NCBI GenBank assembly: GCA_031274845.1 | Contig: JAISPN010000117.1 | Coordinates: 1-7,324, forward strand | Origin: Acidobacteriaceae bacterium | GTDB lineage: Bacteria > Acidobacteriota > Vicinamibacteria > Vicinamibacterales > CAVVIG01 | Direction of reading: 5' to 3' | DNA: 7,324 nt | Part shown: piece by piece, positions 1 to 7,073 of the stretch | Layout: every line of letters begins with the position of its first letter | How positions within the stretch are numbered: the stretch's first letter is position 1 | Translations under genes and position numbers: made by a program | The notes under the pieces: model-generated | What the model saw: the letters and a program-made list of their open reading frames with translations, nothing else | Database searches by the model: none | Told to the model about the DNA's origin: nothing

Positions 1-976
1 CTTCGATGACCACGGCGCGGAGCACCGCGCGTTGCGCCAGCGTCAGCCGCCGCCACGTCGCTTCGAATAGGATGTCCTGTTCCACTAATAGACGTTTGAG
101 CGCCTCGTGCAGATCGTCGAGCGTGGCGCGACGGCGGCTGGCCGCGCGCACGCCGTCCCAGGTTTCGTGCGCCAGACGCTGGACGTCGTAGGGCAGATTG
201 CTCGCCAGATCGACAATCGCCGCGCCGAGTCCGGGTTCGGGACGCAGACCCGATCGTGAAAATCGGTCGTCGATGAACGCGGCGAATTCGTCCGCGGGAA
301 TTTTTTCAAGACGCATCACCGGGCCCGCTTTGTAGAAGGGGCGCTTCGGCGTCAGCATCTCTTCCATCAAGCTCGGTTCGGAGCCGGCAAAGACATACGC
401 GACATCGCGCTGATGCTGGACGGCCGCTCGCAGCGTGTGCTCGACGGACCCGCCATTAAACCCGAGAATCGCCTGAAATTCGTCGAGCGCGACGACGACC
501 TTGCGTCCGCGTGCGTGCGCGAGACGGGCGGGCAGCTCGAACACTTCCTGCGCGAGCTGCGAGACATCGCGCTCGGAGCGGACGCCCGGAAACGAGACGG
601 CCATCGAGCCGGTCCGCGAGGCGCTCGACGAGCTCTCATAGCGGATTTCGGCGCGGGCCGAGGTGATTGCCGTCCCCAGCCAGTCGCGCAGACGGTCGGG
701 ACGCGTCTCGGTTGCCGCGATGGCGCGCGTGTAGCCTTCGAGAAACGCGACGTACGAGCTGAAGCTGCTGACGGTGACTTCAATCGGGATCGCCCCGCGC
801 CGGCTCATCACGGCAAGCGCGCGGCGGATGAGCGACGACTTCCCGTACCGCCGCGGTGAGATGAGAAACACTTTCTGGCCGGACGCGAGATCCTGCACCA
901 GACGTTCGAGCTCGACCACGCGATTGGCGAACGCCGCGGCCGGCACGACCTCGCCGTAGACAAAAGGATTTTCCAT
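1..976 (-). CDS. AAA+ ATPase of the ATPase_2 (archaeal-type) family, C-terminus cut by window edge
   Basis: I translated this frame by hand: 325 codons run open from the ATG at 976-974 to the left edge with no stop, so the C-terminus lies outside the window. The protein opens with MENPFVYG, then an ER-rich N-terminal linker. A P-loop SPRRYGKSS follows at about residues 40-48; its first position is Ser rather than the usual Gly. The Walker B strand is hydrophobic and ends in LDEF at about 164-167. A sensor-like FAGSEPSLM lies near 196-204 and is followed by the KRPFYKAGPV segment typical of the family. The last visible residues (LTLAQRAVLRAVV) look like the beginning of the C-terminal winged helix. 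Members of ATPase_2 (Pfam PF01637) are P-loop ATPases of mostly unknown role, often solitary. A Ser-rich patch (SSSSAS, residues 115-120) is unusual. AGGT at 986-983, 6 nt upstream, is a weak ribosome binding site supporting this start. Family assignment is firm; cellular role is unknown. Confidence 0.88.
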   Translation of the reverse strand, partial: MENPFVYGEVVPAAAFANRVVELERLVQDLASGQKVFLISPRRYGKSSLIRRALAVMSRRGAIPIEVTVSSFSSYVAFLEGYTRAIAATETRPDRLRDWLGTAITSARAEIRYESSSSASRTGSMAVSFPGVRSERDVSQLAQEVFELPARLAHARGRKVVVALDEFQAILGFNGGSVEHTLRAAVQHQRDVAYVFAGSEPSLMEEMLTPKRPFYKAGPVMRLEKIPADEFAAFIDDRFSRSGLRPEPGLGAAIVDLASNLPYDVQRLAHETWDGVRAASRRRATLDDLHEALKRLLVEQDILFEATWRRLTLAQRAVLRAVVIE

Positions 977-1017
977 TACGTGACCTAGCGTAACAGATAC
1001 GGCGTTTGGCGTAATGG
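973..1017. promoter_or_regulatory. Cluster of three CGTAA motifs with an 8-bp inverted repeat over the ATPase start
   Basis: The arm CCATTACG at 973-980 is matched perfectly in inverted orientation by CGTAATGG at 1010-1017, with 29 bp between. A third CGTAA lies at 989-993, so the same pentamer occurs three times in 45 bp: once inverted (TTACG, 976-980) and twice direct (989-993 and 1010-1014). The two direct copies are 21 bp apart, about two helical turns, and the first two form a tighter TTACG-8 nt-CGTAA palindrome. The left arm covers the ATPase start codon. This arrangement fits an operator, possibly autoregulatory, for the downstream ATPase gene. No convincing -35/-10 pair is visible, so the promoter itself is not placed. 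The repeats are seen directly; the operator role is inferred. Confidence 0.4.
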
Positions 1018-1041
1018 CTGATGTTTCGCCGCCGACATCCG

Positions 1042-2289
1042 TCAGTAGTAGTTCACCGGCAGTTCGAGGATGACGCGCCGTTCGAGCAGGTCGGTCGCCG
1101 CCGAGGGGCGTTCGCCTCTGGCGAGCGCGTCGAGATCGGCCAGGCGCACGGAGGCGCGCTCGGGCAAATAGCGGCGGCAGGCGCCGTATTCGTCTTCGTA
1201 CGCGCTGTCGGGGAAGGTCAGCGTGAGCTCGGCGGTGTCTCCGCGTTGCTCGATCGCATAGAGCGGGTTGATGCGGAACTCGCGTTCGAGCCCTTCCGGT
1301 TTCGTCACGGCGTGCGCGCGGAACACCGCGTCGTTGGCGGACGCCACGAGCGTGAGCGCCGGGTCGCTGTTCAGCGCGTCTTCCGAATCGGCGCGAGACA
1401 GATCCACGCGGCCATGGTCCACGACGTCGCCAAAGAGTCCGGCTTCGCCGTAGATGTGCGGCGTGAGCTGCTCGAACAGATCGCGGTAGCCGGCCGGCGC
1501 GAGCGGTTGTCCGTGCGACGGGCTCCAGGTGAGTTGGTTGTGTGTGTGGTTGATGACGATGGCGCCGCCAGCCTTGGCATCGTCGACCAGCCGGCTCATC
1601 TCGCCGACGAACTGACGCTTCGTCCAGATGTACTGAAACGCGTCGGAGCACATCGCGTAGCCGAAGGCGCCTTTGACAAATGGCATCGGCGCGTTGCCGT
1701 CGCAGCAGACCGGCGCGCATCCCGGCGCCGTGAAGCGCCTCGCCAGCCAGACTTTCGGAAAGAACAGATCGGCGAGTACCGGCGCGGGCGTCGACAGATC
1801 CATCAGCGAGCGCGTCAGGTGACCCGATCCGCCGCAGATGTCGATCGCGCGCCGCGTGCCGTGGAGCACTGTGCTTGCCACGGCGCGCACGACGGCATTC
1901 GCAACGATGAAGGTTGGGTCCGAGAAGCGATAGAGAAAATAGCCCCCCTCGAAGTTGGGCCCCATCGCCGCAACTACGTCGCGGTAGGTCGACTGCGCGT
2001 TGGCCGCGGTCGCTTCGAACTGTTCCGCCTGCGCCGCATCATCCACGCCGATCATCGTGCGAAGCGCCAGCGGAAAGCGTCCCGCTTCGACGTGCTCACG
2101 CGCGGTGATGGCGGACGGTTGCAGGTGCAACACCGGGATGCCATCGACGACCGGAAAGATGCAGCAGTGACAGCCGAGAATGCCGTCGTGGATGCGATCG
2201 CTGGCCGCGCGATGCGGCAGCGACGTGACCAGTTCGAGGCGTCCCCCACAGTAGGGACAGCGAAGGATGTCGAAGAGTTCTAGGTGCAT
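1042..2289 (-). CDS. SAM-dependent methyltransferase with N-terminal Trm112-like zinc ribbon
   Basis: This 415-residue protein starts with a Trm112-like zinc ribbon: CPYC (C11, C14) and CHCC (C40, C43) form two CxxC pairs, followed by the FPVVDGIPVL motif at 45-54 that is typical of this module. A class I Rossmann methyltransferase domain follows. Motif I is AIDICGGSGHL (about 148-158), an acidic post-I residue lies near D174, DGNAPMPF (197-204) is the usual motif III-type segment, and CSDAFQYI (214-221) is motif IV-like. About 120 residues after position 295 match no module I can name and end in ELPVNYY. Zinc ribbons of this kind occur on enzymes that methylate small molecules or cell-surface components. 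It is the last gene of the operon and overlaps the deacetylase gene by 10 nt. GGAG at 2298-2295, 5 nt upstream of the ATG, supports the start. By context it would O- or N-methylate the operon's glycan product; the substrate is not shown by sequence. Confidence 0.85.
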   Translation of the reverse strand: MHLELFDILRCPYCGGRLELVTSLPHRAASDRIHDGILGCHCCIFPVVDGIPVLHLQPSAITAREHVEAGRFPLALRTMIGVDDAAQAEQFEATAANAQSTYRDVVAAMGPNFEGGYFLYRFSDPTFIVANAVVRAVASTVLHGTRRAIDICGGSGHLTRSLMDLSTPAPVLADLFFPKVWLARRFTAPGCAPVCCDGNAPMPFVKGAFGYAMCSDAFQYIWTKRQFVGEMSRLVDDAKAGGAIVINHTHNQLTWSPSHGQPLAPAGYRDLFEQLTPHIYGEAGLFGDVVDHGRVDLSRADSEDALNSDPALTLVASANDAVFRAHAVTKPEGLEREFRINPLYAIEQRGDTAELTLTFPDSAYEDEYGACRRYLPERASVRLADLDALARGERPSAATDLLERRVILELPVNYY

Positions 2290-3059
2290 AGCTGCTCCAG
2301 GAGTGGCGGCGCGGTGGTTGGAATGTTGGCGCGGTGAAAATACTCACACCCGAGAAGACGGCGAGCGTCAGCGGGTGGAAGAAACTCGAAGGGGTGCTGT
2401 TCGCCGAGCTGACTCTTGTGACAGAGGAGCGCGCGCATCTTGCGCGGTACCCAGTCGCCGACGTCAACGGTCAGCGTTGGAGGCTCGGCGGCGATGCCAA
2501 ACGATTCCGGGATGAGGCTCCAGAACCCTTTTTGCGGCGGCATCCACCCGCGCCGTTTCGCCGCGTTCACGATCTCTGGCATCACGCCGCGCTGCATGGT
2601 GACGTGATAGAGCGGCGGCGGTTCTGCGCCGCTGACCTGGACGGCCATCAGCGTCCGCTCGTACACGCCGATGTGATCGGCGTGCCAATACAATCCGTCC
2701 GCGCCAAAGGTGATGACCGCGGCTGGCTGGTGATGACGGATGAGCGCGGTCAGCTCCGCGTGCAGTTCGCCGACGTGCGCCCACCGCAGTTCGCCGTCGG
2801 GATGATCGCCGATGATGAGACCGGCGATGCCGAGCGCCTCGGCCGCCGCTCGCATCTCGCGCGCGCGAATGTCGCCGAGCGCGGGATCGTGCACAGGACC
2901 ATCCGTGCCGCCACGTTCGCCGTGTGACGCGGTGACGACGACGACCCGCAGGCCGTCATCGGCCAGCCGCGCCAGCGTTCCGCCGCACGACAACGATTCG
3001 TCGTCTGGGTGCGCGAAGACGGCAAGCACGGTCCGTCCGATGAACGCGGAAGTGATCAT
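2280..3059 (-). CDS. PIG-L/LmbE family zinc-dependent N-deacetylase
   Basis: This 259-residue protein is of normal length for the PIG-L/LmbE family. It begins with a hydrophobic beta strand leading into AHPDDE (H17, P18, D19, D20, E21), the family signature. HADH at 126-129 supplies the second metal-binding region. By analogy with MshB, the zinc ligands would be H17, D20 and H129, and D19 the catalytic base. SHGERGG (45-51) and IRAREMRAAAEALGI (64-78) are also typical of the family. Family members hydrolyse the N-acetyl group of GlcNAc-type sugars, as in GPI anchors, mycothiol, bacillithiol and some glycopeptides. The start overlaps the stop of the GT4 gene in an ATGA junction, and no good Shine-Dalgarno sequence lies at normal spacing, so re-initiation is likely. 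Placement just after a GT4 enzyme suggests it deacetylates that enzyme's product. The deacetylase family is certain; the substrate is inferred. Confidence 0.93.
   Translation of the reverse strand: MITSAFIGRTVLAVFAHPDDESLSCGGTLARLADDGLRVVVVTASHGERGGTDGPVHDPALGDIRAREMRAAAEALGIAGLIIGDHPDGELRWAHVGELHAELTALIRHHQPAAVITFGADGLYWHADHIGVYERTLMAVQVSGAEPPPLYHVTMQRGVMPEIVNAAKRRGWMPPQKGFWSLIPESFGIAAEPPTLTVDVGDWVPRKMRALLCHKSQLGEQHPFEFLPPADARRLLGCEYFHRANIPTTAPPLLEQLCT
2295..2298 (-). promoter_or_regulatory. Ribosome binding site of the methyltransferase gene
   Basis: GGAG on the minus strand lies 5 nt upstream of the ATG at 2289-2287, inside the last codons of the deacetylase gene. It supports this start and allows independent initiation in addition to coupling through the 10-nt overlap. 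Confidence 0.6.
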
Positions 3060-4105
3060 CGTGACGATCGGGGGTGCGCCCCCTCAGCGAGGATCTTCCG
3101 ATAGGCGGCGACGTACTCGTCCGTCATGCGATCGATGCCGAAGCGCGCGACCGCATGACGATGCACGCGCGCGCGATCGAGCGCGAAGACCTCGTCGATG
3201 CGCTCGGCCATCTCGTCGAGTGATTCGAAGGCGTACCCCGTGATGCCGTCATCGACCACTTCGCCGACCGCGCCGCGATTGAGCGCCGCGACCGGCGTGC
3301 CGCAGGCCATCGCTTCGGCGAGCACGAGGCCGAACGGTTCGCCCGCCTGAACGGGATAGAGCAGCGCGCGCGCGCCGCCGTACAGTTTCACCTTCTGGTC
3401 GAAGTCGGCTTCGCCGACGTAGACAATCTGCTCGCCGTCCACGAGCGGCGCGACCTGCTCGTAGTAGTACGCTTCAGGCGCCGCGGCGAGGAGCAGCCGC
3501 ATGCCAAGGCGCTTGGCGACCTGAATCGCTTGCACGACTCCCTTGCCCGCGGTGAACCGGCCAAGGAACAACAGGTAGTCGTCCGGTGTCGCGCGGAAAT
3601 CAAATCGATCGGTGTCGATCCCGTGCAGGACGATCGACGAGACGTTCAGCCCGGCGAGCAGCCGCGCCTGCTCCTTTGAGATGGCGATGAACGGCGCTTC
3701 TGGATAGTTCGCCCACAGCTTGACCTCCGCCGGGCTCGGCGAGTGATGAAGCGTCTGCACCACCGGCGTCGGCGAGAGCCGCGTGAAGGCGAGCGACATC
3801 GGGTAGTACGCGGCTTCGTAGTGGATGATGTCGAAGTCGCGCGCGCGCTCGACGGCGGCCGACATGTTGAGCATCTCGTACAGCTCCCACGGCCACATCG
3901 TTTCGTCCTGCCAGTAGCCGTGTGGAAACGTCGCGTGGAGCGTGGCCTTTGTCGTCGAATCGCCGGTCGCAAAGAGCGTGACGTTGTGTCCGCGCGCGAC
4001 GAGCCCTTCGGTGAGCAGCGACGTCATGAGCTGCACGGACCCCGATTTCGGCGGCGGAACCGGCGTGGCCACCGGCGCGACGTGCGCGATGTTCAGCGGG
4101 CGCAT
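3056..4105 (-). CDS. Glycosyltransferase family 4 (GT-B fold), AviGT4-like
   Basis: This 349-residue protein has the two Rossmann-like halves of a GT-B enzyme. The N-terminal acceptor half opens with a short strand (LNIAHVAP) and a Pro-rich PVPPPKSGS loop at 16-23. It continues with LVARGHNVTLFATGDS (35-50), a pattern I recognise from the AviGT4-like branch of GT4. LHHSPSPAE (119-127) closes this half. The donor half begins with YLLFLGRFTAGKG (177-189). The catalytic-site E-x7-E is EPFGLVLAE (256-264), followed by AMACGTPV, the nucleotide-sugar binding signature of retaining GT4 enzymes. There is no signal peptide or membrane segment, so it is cytoplasmic or membrane-peripheral. The gene overlaps the upstream glycosyltransferase gene by 13 nt and the deacetylase gene by 4 nt (ATGA). 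No Shine-Dalgarno sequence is evident before the ATG, so translation probably depends on coupling. Donor and acceptor are unknown; an N-acetylhexosamine donor is an inference from the adjacent deacetylase. Confidence 0.92.
   Translation of the reverse strand: MRPLNIAHVAPVATPVPPPKSGSVQLMTSLLTEGLVARGHNVTLFATGDSTTKATLHATFPHGYWQDETMWPWELYEMLNMSAAVERARDFDIIHYEAAYYPMSLAFTRLSPTPVVQTLHHSPSPAEVKLWANYPEAPFIAISKEQARLLAGLNVSSIVLHGIDTDRFDFRATPDDYLLFLGRFTAGKGVVQAIQVAKRLGMRLLLAAAPEAYYYEQVAPLVDGEQIVYVGEADFDQKVKLYGGARALLYPVQAGEPFGLVLAEAMACGTPVAALNRGAVGEVVDDGITGYAFESLDEMAERIDEVFALDRARVHRHAVARFGIDRMTDEYVAAYRKILAEGAHPRSSR
3070..3083. other. GC hairpin just upstream of the deacetylase start
   Basis: Five G (3070-3074) and five C (3079-3083) flank a 4-nt loop and form a perfect GC stem. 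On the minus-strand mRNA the stem ends 10 nt before the deacetylase ATG, within the last codons of the GT4 gene. It has no following U-tract, so it is not an intrinsic terminator. It encloses the only purine-rich, Shine-Dalgarno-like stretch near this start (GAGGGGG). It may affect re-initiation at the ATGA junction, but it may also be a by-product of the GC-rich codons. Confidence 0.3.
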
Positions 4106-5211
4106 ATGTCGAGGAGCGCCGTCAGCACGCGATCCGCGTCGAAGTGCTCGCGCGCGATCTCCGTGGCGCGTTGCGCGTGCCGAGCGTAGTTGGCGTTAAG
4201 TGCGTCGATGCCGGCAACTGCTTCGTCAAGGTTGGAAAAGGCGAGCAGCCCTTCGCCGTGGGGCAGGTGCTTCGTCCAGCCGGTGTCCTGCACGAGCGCG
4301 GGGCGTCCGGCGGCCAGATAGCACTCGGTCCGATCGCTGAACCATCCCGTGTGGTTGGCGACATAGGTGTGCTTGGCGACGCCGAACTCCGCTTTGGAGC
4401 TGTGGATGAACTGACGGTAGTGCTCTGGCGAGCGCGAGACCTGCATCGCCTCGACCGTCGACCATCCGTGCTGCCGGAGCAGCGATTGCGGTCCGTTGAT
4501 GGCCAGCTCGAACGGCTGCTGTGTGCGCGACGGGAGATCGATGACGCGCAGGAATTCGATGTCCTTGTTGCCGCCGACGTCGGCAAAGCTTTCAATCTGC
4601 CAGGTCATCACCGTCGTGAACCGATCGCGGAACGGCACTGTTGTGCGCCAGTCGCCAAGCGTCACCGGTTGCCAGGTGTGATGCCAGCGAAAGTGGCCGA
4701 CCGGAATGGCCGATGCGGGCGTCCCGATGTTTGCGCCGAACGTGAACAGGTGATCGAACTGCTCGAAGAACTTCACGTACCACGGTTCCGCTTTGGCAAT
4801 CGCCAGCTGCGTGAACGCGGGGTCGGAATCAATGAACGCCGAGCGCGGGATCTTCTGGTACTCGTCGCGCCAGAACCACGATCCGCCCGACAGGTTGATG
4901 AAGAGATCGGCGTCTTTGCAGAAGGCGCGCACGGTCTCCGCGGATTGTCCGTGGTAGGTGCCGTCGTAGTTGACGAACGCCCAGCGATCGCCCAGCCCGA
5001 ACGGCGCCAGCGCGTTGTGGATGTACGTGGTGCCGTACACCGGATCGGTCGACACGGTGTTCAGCACCGGGTCGTAGACGCACTCGCCGGTGTCTTCGAT
5101 GTAGAACACCTCGTGCCCGAGCGCGCGCAGACCGAGCAGATACATCAACGAGCACCAGGTGACGCCGCCGAACGGATAGCGGGCAATGATACCCGCGAAG
5201 AGAATCTTCAC
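4093..5211 (-). CDS. Probable GT-B glycosyltransferase, CgeB/GT1-like
   Basis: This 372-residue protein has the layout of a GT-B glycosyltransferase but lacks the GT4 signature. The N-terminal half has a MKILFAG strand, a GGVTW loop (15-19) and LRALGHEVFYIEDTGE (28-43), which resemble the glycine-rich acceptor region. NLSGGS (106-111) and FIDSDPAF (126-133) follow the pattern of CgeB-like proteins. The C-terminal half has FGVAKHTYV (276-284), GWFSDRTECYLAAGRPALVQDTGW (289-312) and GLLAF (321-325), corresponding to the donor-binding stretch with a conserved Glu (E297) and the R/G-P pattern before the last strand. The start is GTG (5211-5209), supported by an AAGGAG at 8 nt, and it overlaps the ABC transporter stop as GTGA. 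The stop overlaps the GT4 gene by 13 nt. I am confident of the fold class, less so of the family, and cannot name donor, acceptor or linkage. It probably acts on the same glycan as the next gene. Confidence 0.75.
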   Translation of the reverse strand: MKILFAGIIARYPFGGVTWCSLMYLLGLRALGHEVFYIEDTGECVYDPVLNTVSTDPVYGTTYIHNALAPFGLGDRWAFVNYDGTYHGQSAETVRAFCKDADLFINLSGGSWFWRDEYQKIPRSAFIDSDPAFTQLAIAKAEPWYVKFFEQFDHLFTFGANIGTPASAIPVGHFRWHHTWQPVTLGDWRTTVPFRDRFTTVMTWQIESFADVGGNKDIEFLRVIDLPSRTQQPFELAINGPQSLLRQHGWSTVEAMQVSRSPEHYRQFIHSSKAEFGVAKHTYVANHTGWFSDRTECYLAAGRPALVQDTGWTKHLPHGEGLLAFSNLDEAVAGIDALNANYARHAQRATEIAREHFDADRVLTALLDICAR

Positions 5212-7073
5212 GAGACCGGCTCCTTGGCCGCGTGCAGCAGTTCGTCGACCGTCTCCGGTTCGTCGAGCGATTTACCGACGGAAAGACGCGCGCACATGCG
5301 GCGATAGAGCGAACTGGTCTGAAGCAACGCTTCGTGCCGGCCGTGCGCCACGATGCGGCCGCCGTCGAGCACGAGAATCTGATCCGCGTCCCTGACCGTG
5401 GAGAGCCGGTGCGCGATGACGATCGTCGTGCGGCCGGCGCGGAGCCGTCTGAGCGCGGCAAAGACGATCTCCTCGGAGATCGCATCGAGTGACGAGGTGG
5501 GCTCGTCGAGAATGAGGACCGGCGCGTTTTTTAAAATCGCGCGCGCGACGCTGAGACGTTGACGCTCTCCGCCAGAGAAGCCGCCACCCGCTTCCGCCAC
5601 CTTTGTGTCGTATTTCTTCGGCAGCCGCGCCACGAAGTCGTGCGCGTGCGCCGCTTTGGCTGCGTTCTCGACGTCTTCATCGCTCGCATCGAGGCGTCCA
5701 TACCGGAGGTTTTCGGCAATCGTTCCCGAGAAGAGCACGGCGTCCTGCGGCACGATGGCGATTTTCTCGCGGAGCGAGCGGATATGGTAGTCGTGGACGT
5801 CGCGGCCGTCGATGCGCACGGCGCCACTCGTGGCGTCATAGAACCGTGGAATGAGACTCACGAGCGTCGTCTTGCCAGCGCCGGTGAGACCGACAAGCGC
5901 GACCATTTCTCCGGGGTCCGCCTGAAAGCTGATCTCGCGCAACACCTCCGTGCCGTCGGGATACGAGAAGCTGACGTTGTCGAAGCACACGTGCCCTTCA
6001 ATGGCCGTTGCGTCGATGGCGTTGGGCTGTTCGACTGTTTCTGGCGTGAGCGCCAGCATCGCGCGGACGCGGCGCGCGCCGGCGACCGCGCCTTGCAACT
6101 GTCCGGTCGTGTGCGCGATGGCCGACAGCGGACCGTACACCGCGCCGAGATAGTTGATGACGACGAAGATGCTGCCAACCGTCAACGTGCCCCGCATCAC
6201 GTGCAGGCCGCCGACGATGACGACGAGCGCGGTGCCGAGGATCGTGATCGCGGCAACCGCGACGCCAAAGAGCGCCTGCTGCCAGGTGACATCGATCCGC
6301 GCCTGCATCGTCTTTTGGCCGGAAGCTTTGTAGCGCGCCGACTCGTAGTCCTCGCGCGCGAAGCTCTTGACGAGACGGATGGCGGTAAACGTCTCGTAGA
6401 GATGGCTGATGAGCGACGATTCCAGCTCCTTGACGCGCTCTTCCTGCGCCGAGAGCGTCGATGCGTAGTAGCGCAGGCTCAGGAACAGAAACGGAATCAC
6501 CGTCAGCGAGAGCAGCGCGATCGTGACATCGAGCTTCAGCAGGAAGCCGAACATCACCAACAGCGTGATGAACGAGGTGACGAGCGGAAAGACGCCGCTC
6601 AGCACCAGATTTTCAAGCGAATAGGAATCGACGTCGATGCGGTACACCGCGTCGCCGGTGCTGGTCGTGATGTGATGGTTCAGCCCGAGCGATTCGATGT
6701 GCGCGAAGAGGCGATAGCGAAGGTCGTACACCATGCGCTGGCCGGTATCGACCTGAATCTGCATGCCGTAGGCCGTCGCGAACTGATTGACGATCTGCAA
6801 TACGACGCCAGCCAGCACGAACACGATGAGCCAGGTGAGGCGGCTGTCGCCAAGCGTCGCCAGAATCCATGGGCCGTACGGCGCCGGGATCGCGTGATCG
6901 CTGAGCACGTAGTCGACGACGACCTTGAGCGTCCAGGGCTCCAGCGCGCCGAGCGCAATCTGCACGAGCACGAGCAGCGCGAGGAGCGCGACGCGTCCGC
7001 GATAGGGACGCATGAACGACAGCGCCCATGGAATGAGCGGGCGATCGGGAGCCAGCGGCGGCGCGGGCGTCAT
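5208..7073 (-). CDS. Exporter-type ABC half-transporter (MsbA/LmrA-like, fused TMD-NBD)
   Basis: This 621-residue protein is a complete half-transporter that should act as a homodimer in the inner membrane. Six hydrophobic segments fit the type IV exporter transmembrane domain: about 28-47, 78-100, 158-178, 183-203, 268-290 and 300-320. The C-terminal nucleotide-binding domain is intact. It has Walker A GLTGAGKTT (395-403), the Q-loop Gln at 443, the signature FSGGERQ (499-505), Walker B VLILDE (519-524) with catalytic E524, the D-loop SSLD (527-530) and the switch His at 555. Homologues export lipids, glycolipids, peptides or drugs; sequence alone does not give the substrate. Its place directly before two glycosyltransferase genes suggests a glycolipid or glycoside made by the operon. 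The start overlaps the upstream stop as ATGA, and AAGGA at 7088-7084, 10 nt upstream, supports it. The stop overlaps the next gene's GTG start by 4 nt. About 20 residues beyond the usual domain end form a short acidic/basic tail. Confidence 0.95.
   Translation of the reverse strand: MTPAPPLAPDRPLIPWALSFMRPYRGRVALLALLVLVQIALGALEPWTLKVVVDYVLSDHAIPAPYGPWILATLGDSRLTWLIVFVLAGVVLQIVNQFATAYGMQIQVDTGQRMVYDLRYRLFAHIESLGLNHHITTSTGDAVYRIDVDSYSLENLVLSGVFPLVTSFITLLVMFGFLLKLDVTIALLSLTVIPFLFLSLRYYASTLSAQEERVKELESSLISHLYETFTAIRLVKSFAREDYESARYKASGQKTMQARIDVTWQQALFGVAVAAITILGTALVVIVGGLHVMRGTLTVGSIFVVINYLGAVYGPLSAIAHTTGQLQGAVAGARRVRAMLALTPETVEQPNAIDATAIEGHVCFDNVSFSYPDGTEVLREISFQADPGEMVALVGLTGAGKTTLVSLIPRFYDATSGAVRIDGRDVHDYHIRSLREKIAIVPQDAVLFSGTIAENLRYGRLDASDEDVENAAKAAHAHDFVARLPKKYDTKVAEAGGGFSGGERQRLSVARAILKNAPVLILDEPTSSLDAISEEIVFAALRRLRAGRTTIVIAHRLSTVRDADQILVLDGGRIVAHGRHEALLQTSSLYRRMCARLSVGKSLDEPETVDELLHAAKEPVS
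5220..5225 (-). promoter_or_regulatory. Strong Shine-Dalgarno sequence fixing a GTG start
   Basis: AAGGAG on the minus strand lies 8 nt upstream of the GTG at 5211-5209, within the last codons of the ABC transporter gene. It is the strongest ribosome binding site in the operon and selects this GTG as the glycosyltransferase start. Confidence 0.75.

Noticed and set aside
1020..1039. Possible terminator after the methyltransferase gene: GATGT (1020-1024) pairs with ACATC (1035-1039)
   Set aside because: The stem has only 5 bp with a 10-nt loop and no T-tract follows in either direction, so it cannot be supported as an intrinsic terminator.
1021..2283. Long plus-strand open frame of 420 codons opposite the methyltransferase gene
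   Set aside because: It is Arg/His/Val-rich with no recognisable domain, while the minus strand encodes clear zinc-ribbon and Rossmann motifs. Antisense frames of this kind are expected in GC-rich DNA.
2280..4105. Bacillithiol or mycothiol biosynthesis (BshA/BshB or MshA/MshB)
   Set aside because: The GT4-deacetylase pair fits the logic, but no cysteine ligase (BshC or MshC) is present, the GT4 looks closer to the AviGT4 branch, and the exporter and second glycosyltransferase do not belong to those pathways.
4144..5307. Plus-strand open frame of 387 codons opposite the second glycosyltransferase gene
   Set aside because: No motif or plausible ribosome binding context; it is a codon-bias shadow of the minus-strand gene.
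5526..5532. A-AAA-AAC slippery heptamer in the zero frame of the ABC transporter (codons for L514-K515-N516)
   Set aside because: It fits the form of a -1 frameshift site, but it encodes the ordinary ILKNAP segment before Walker B, no downstream stimulatory structure is evident, and the full-length zero-frame protein is complete.
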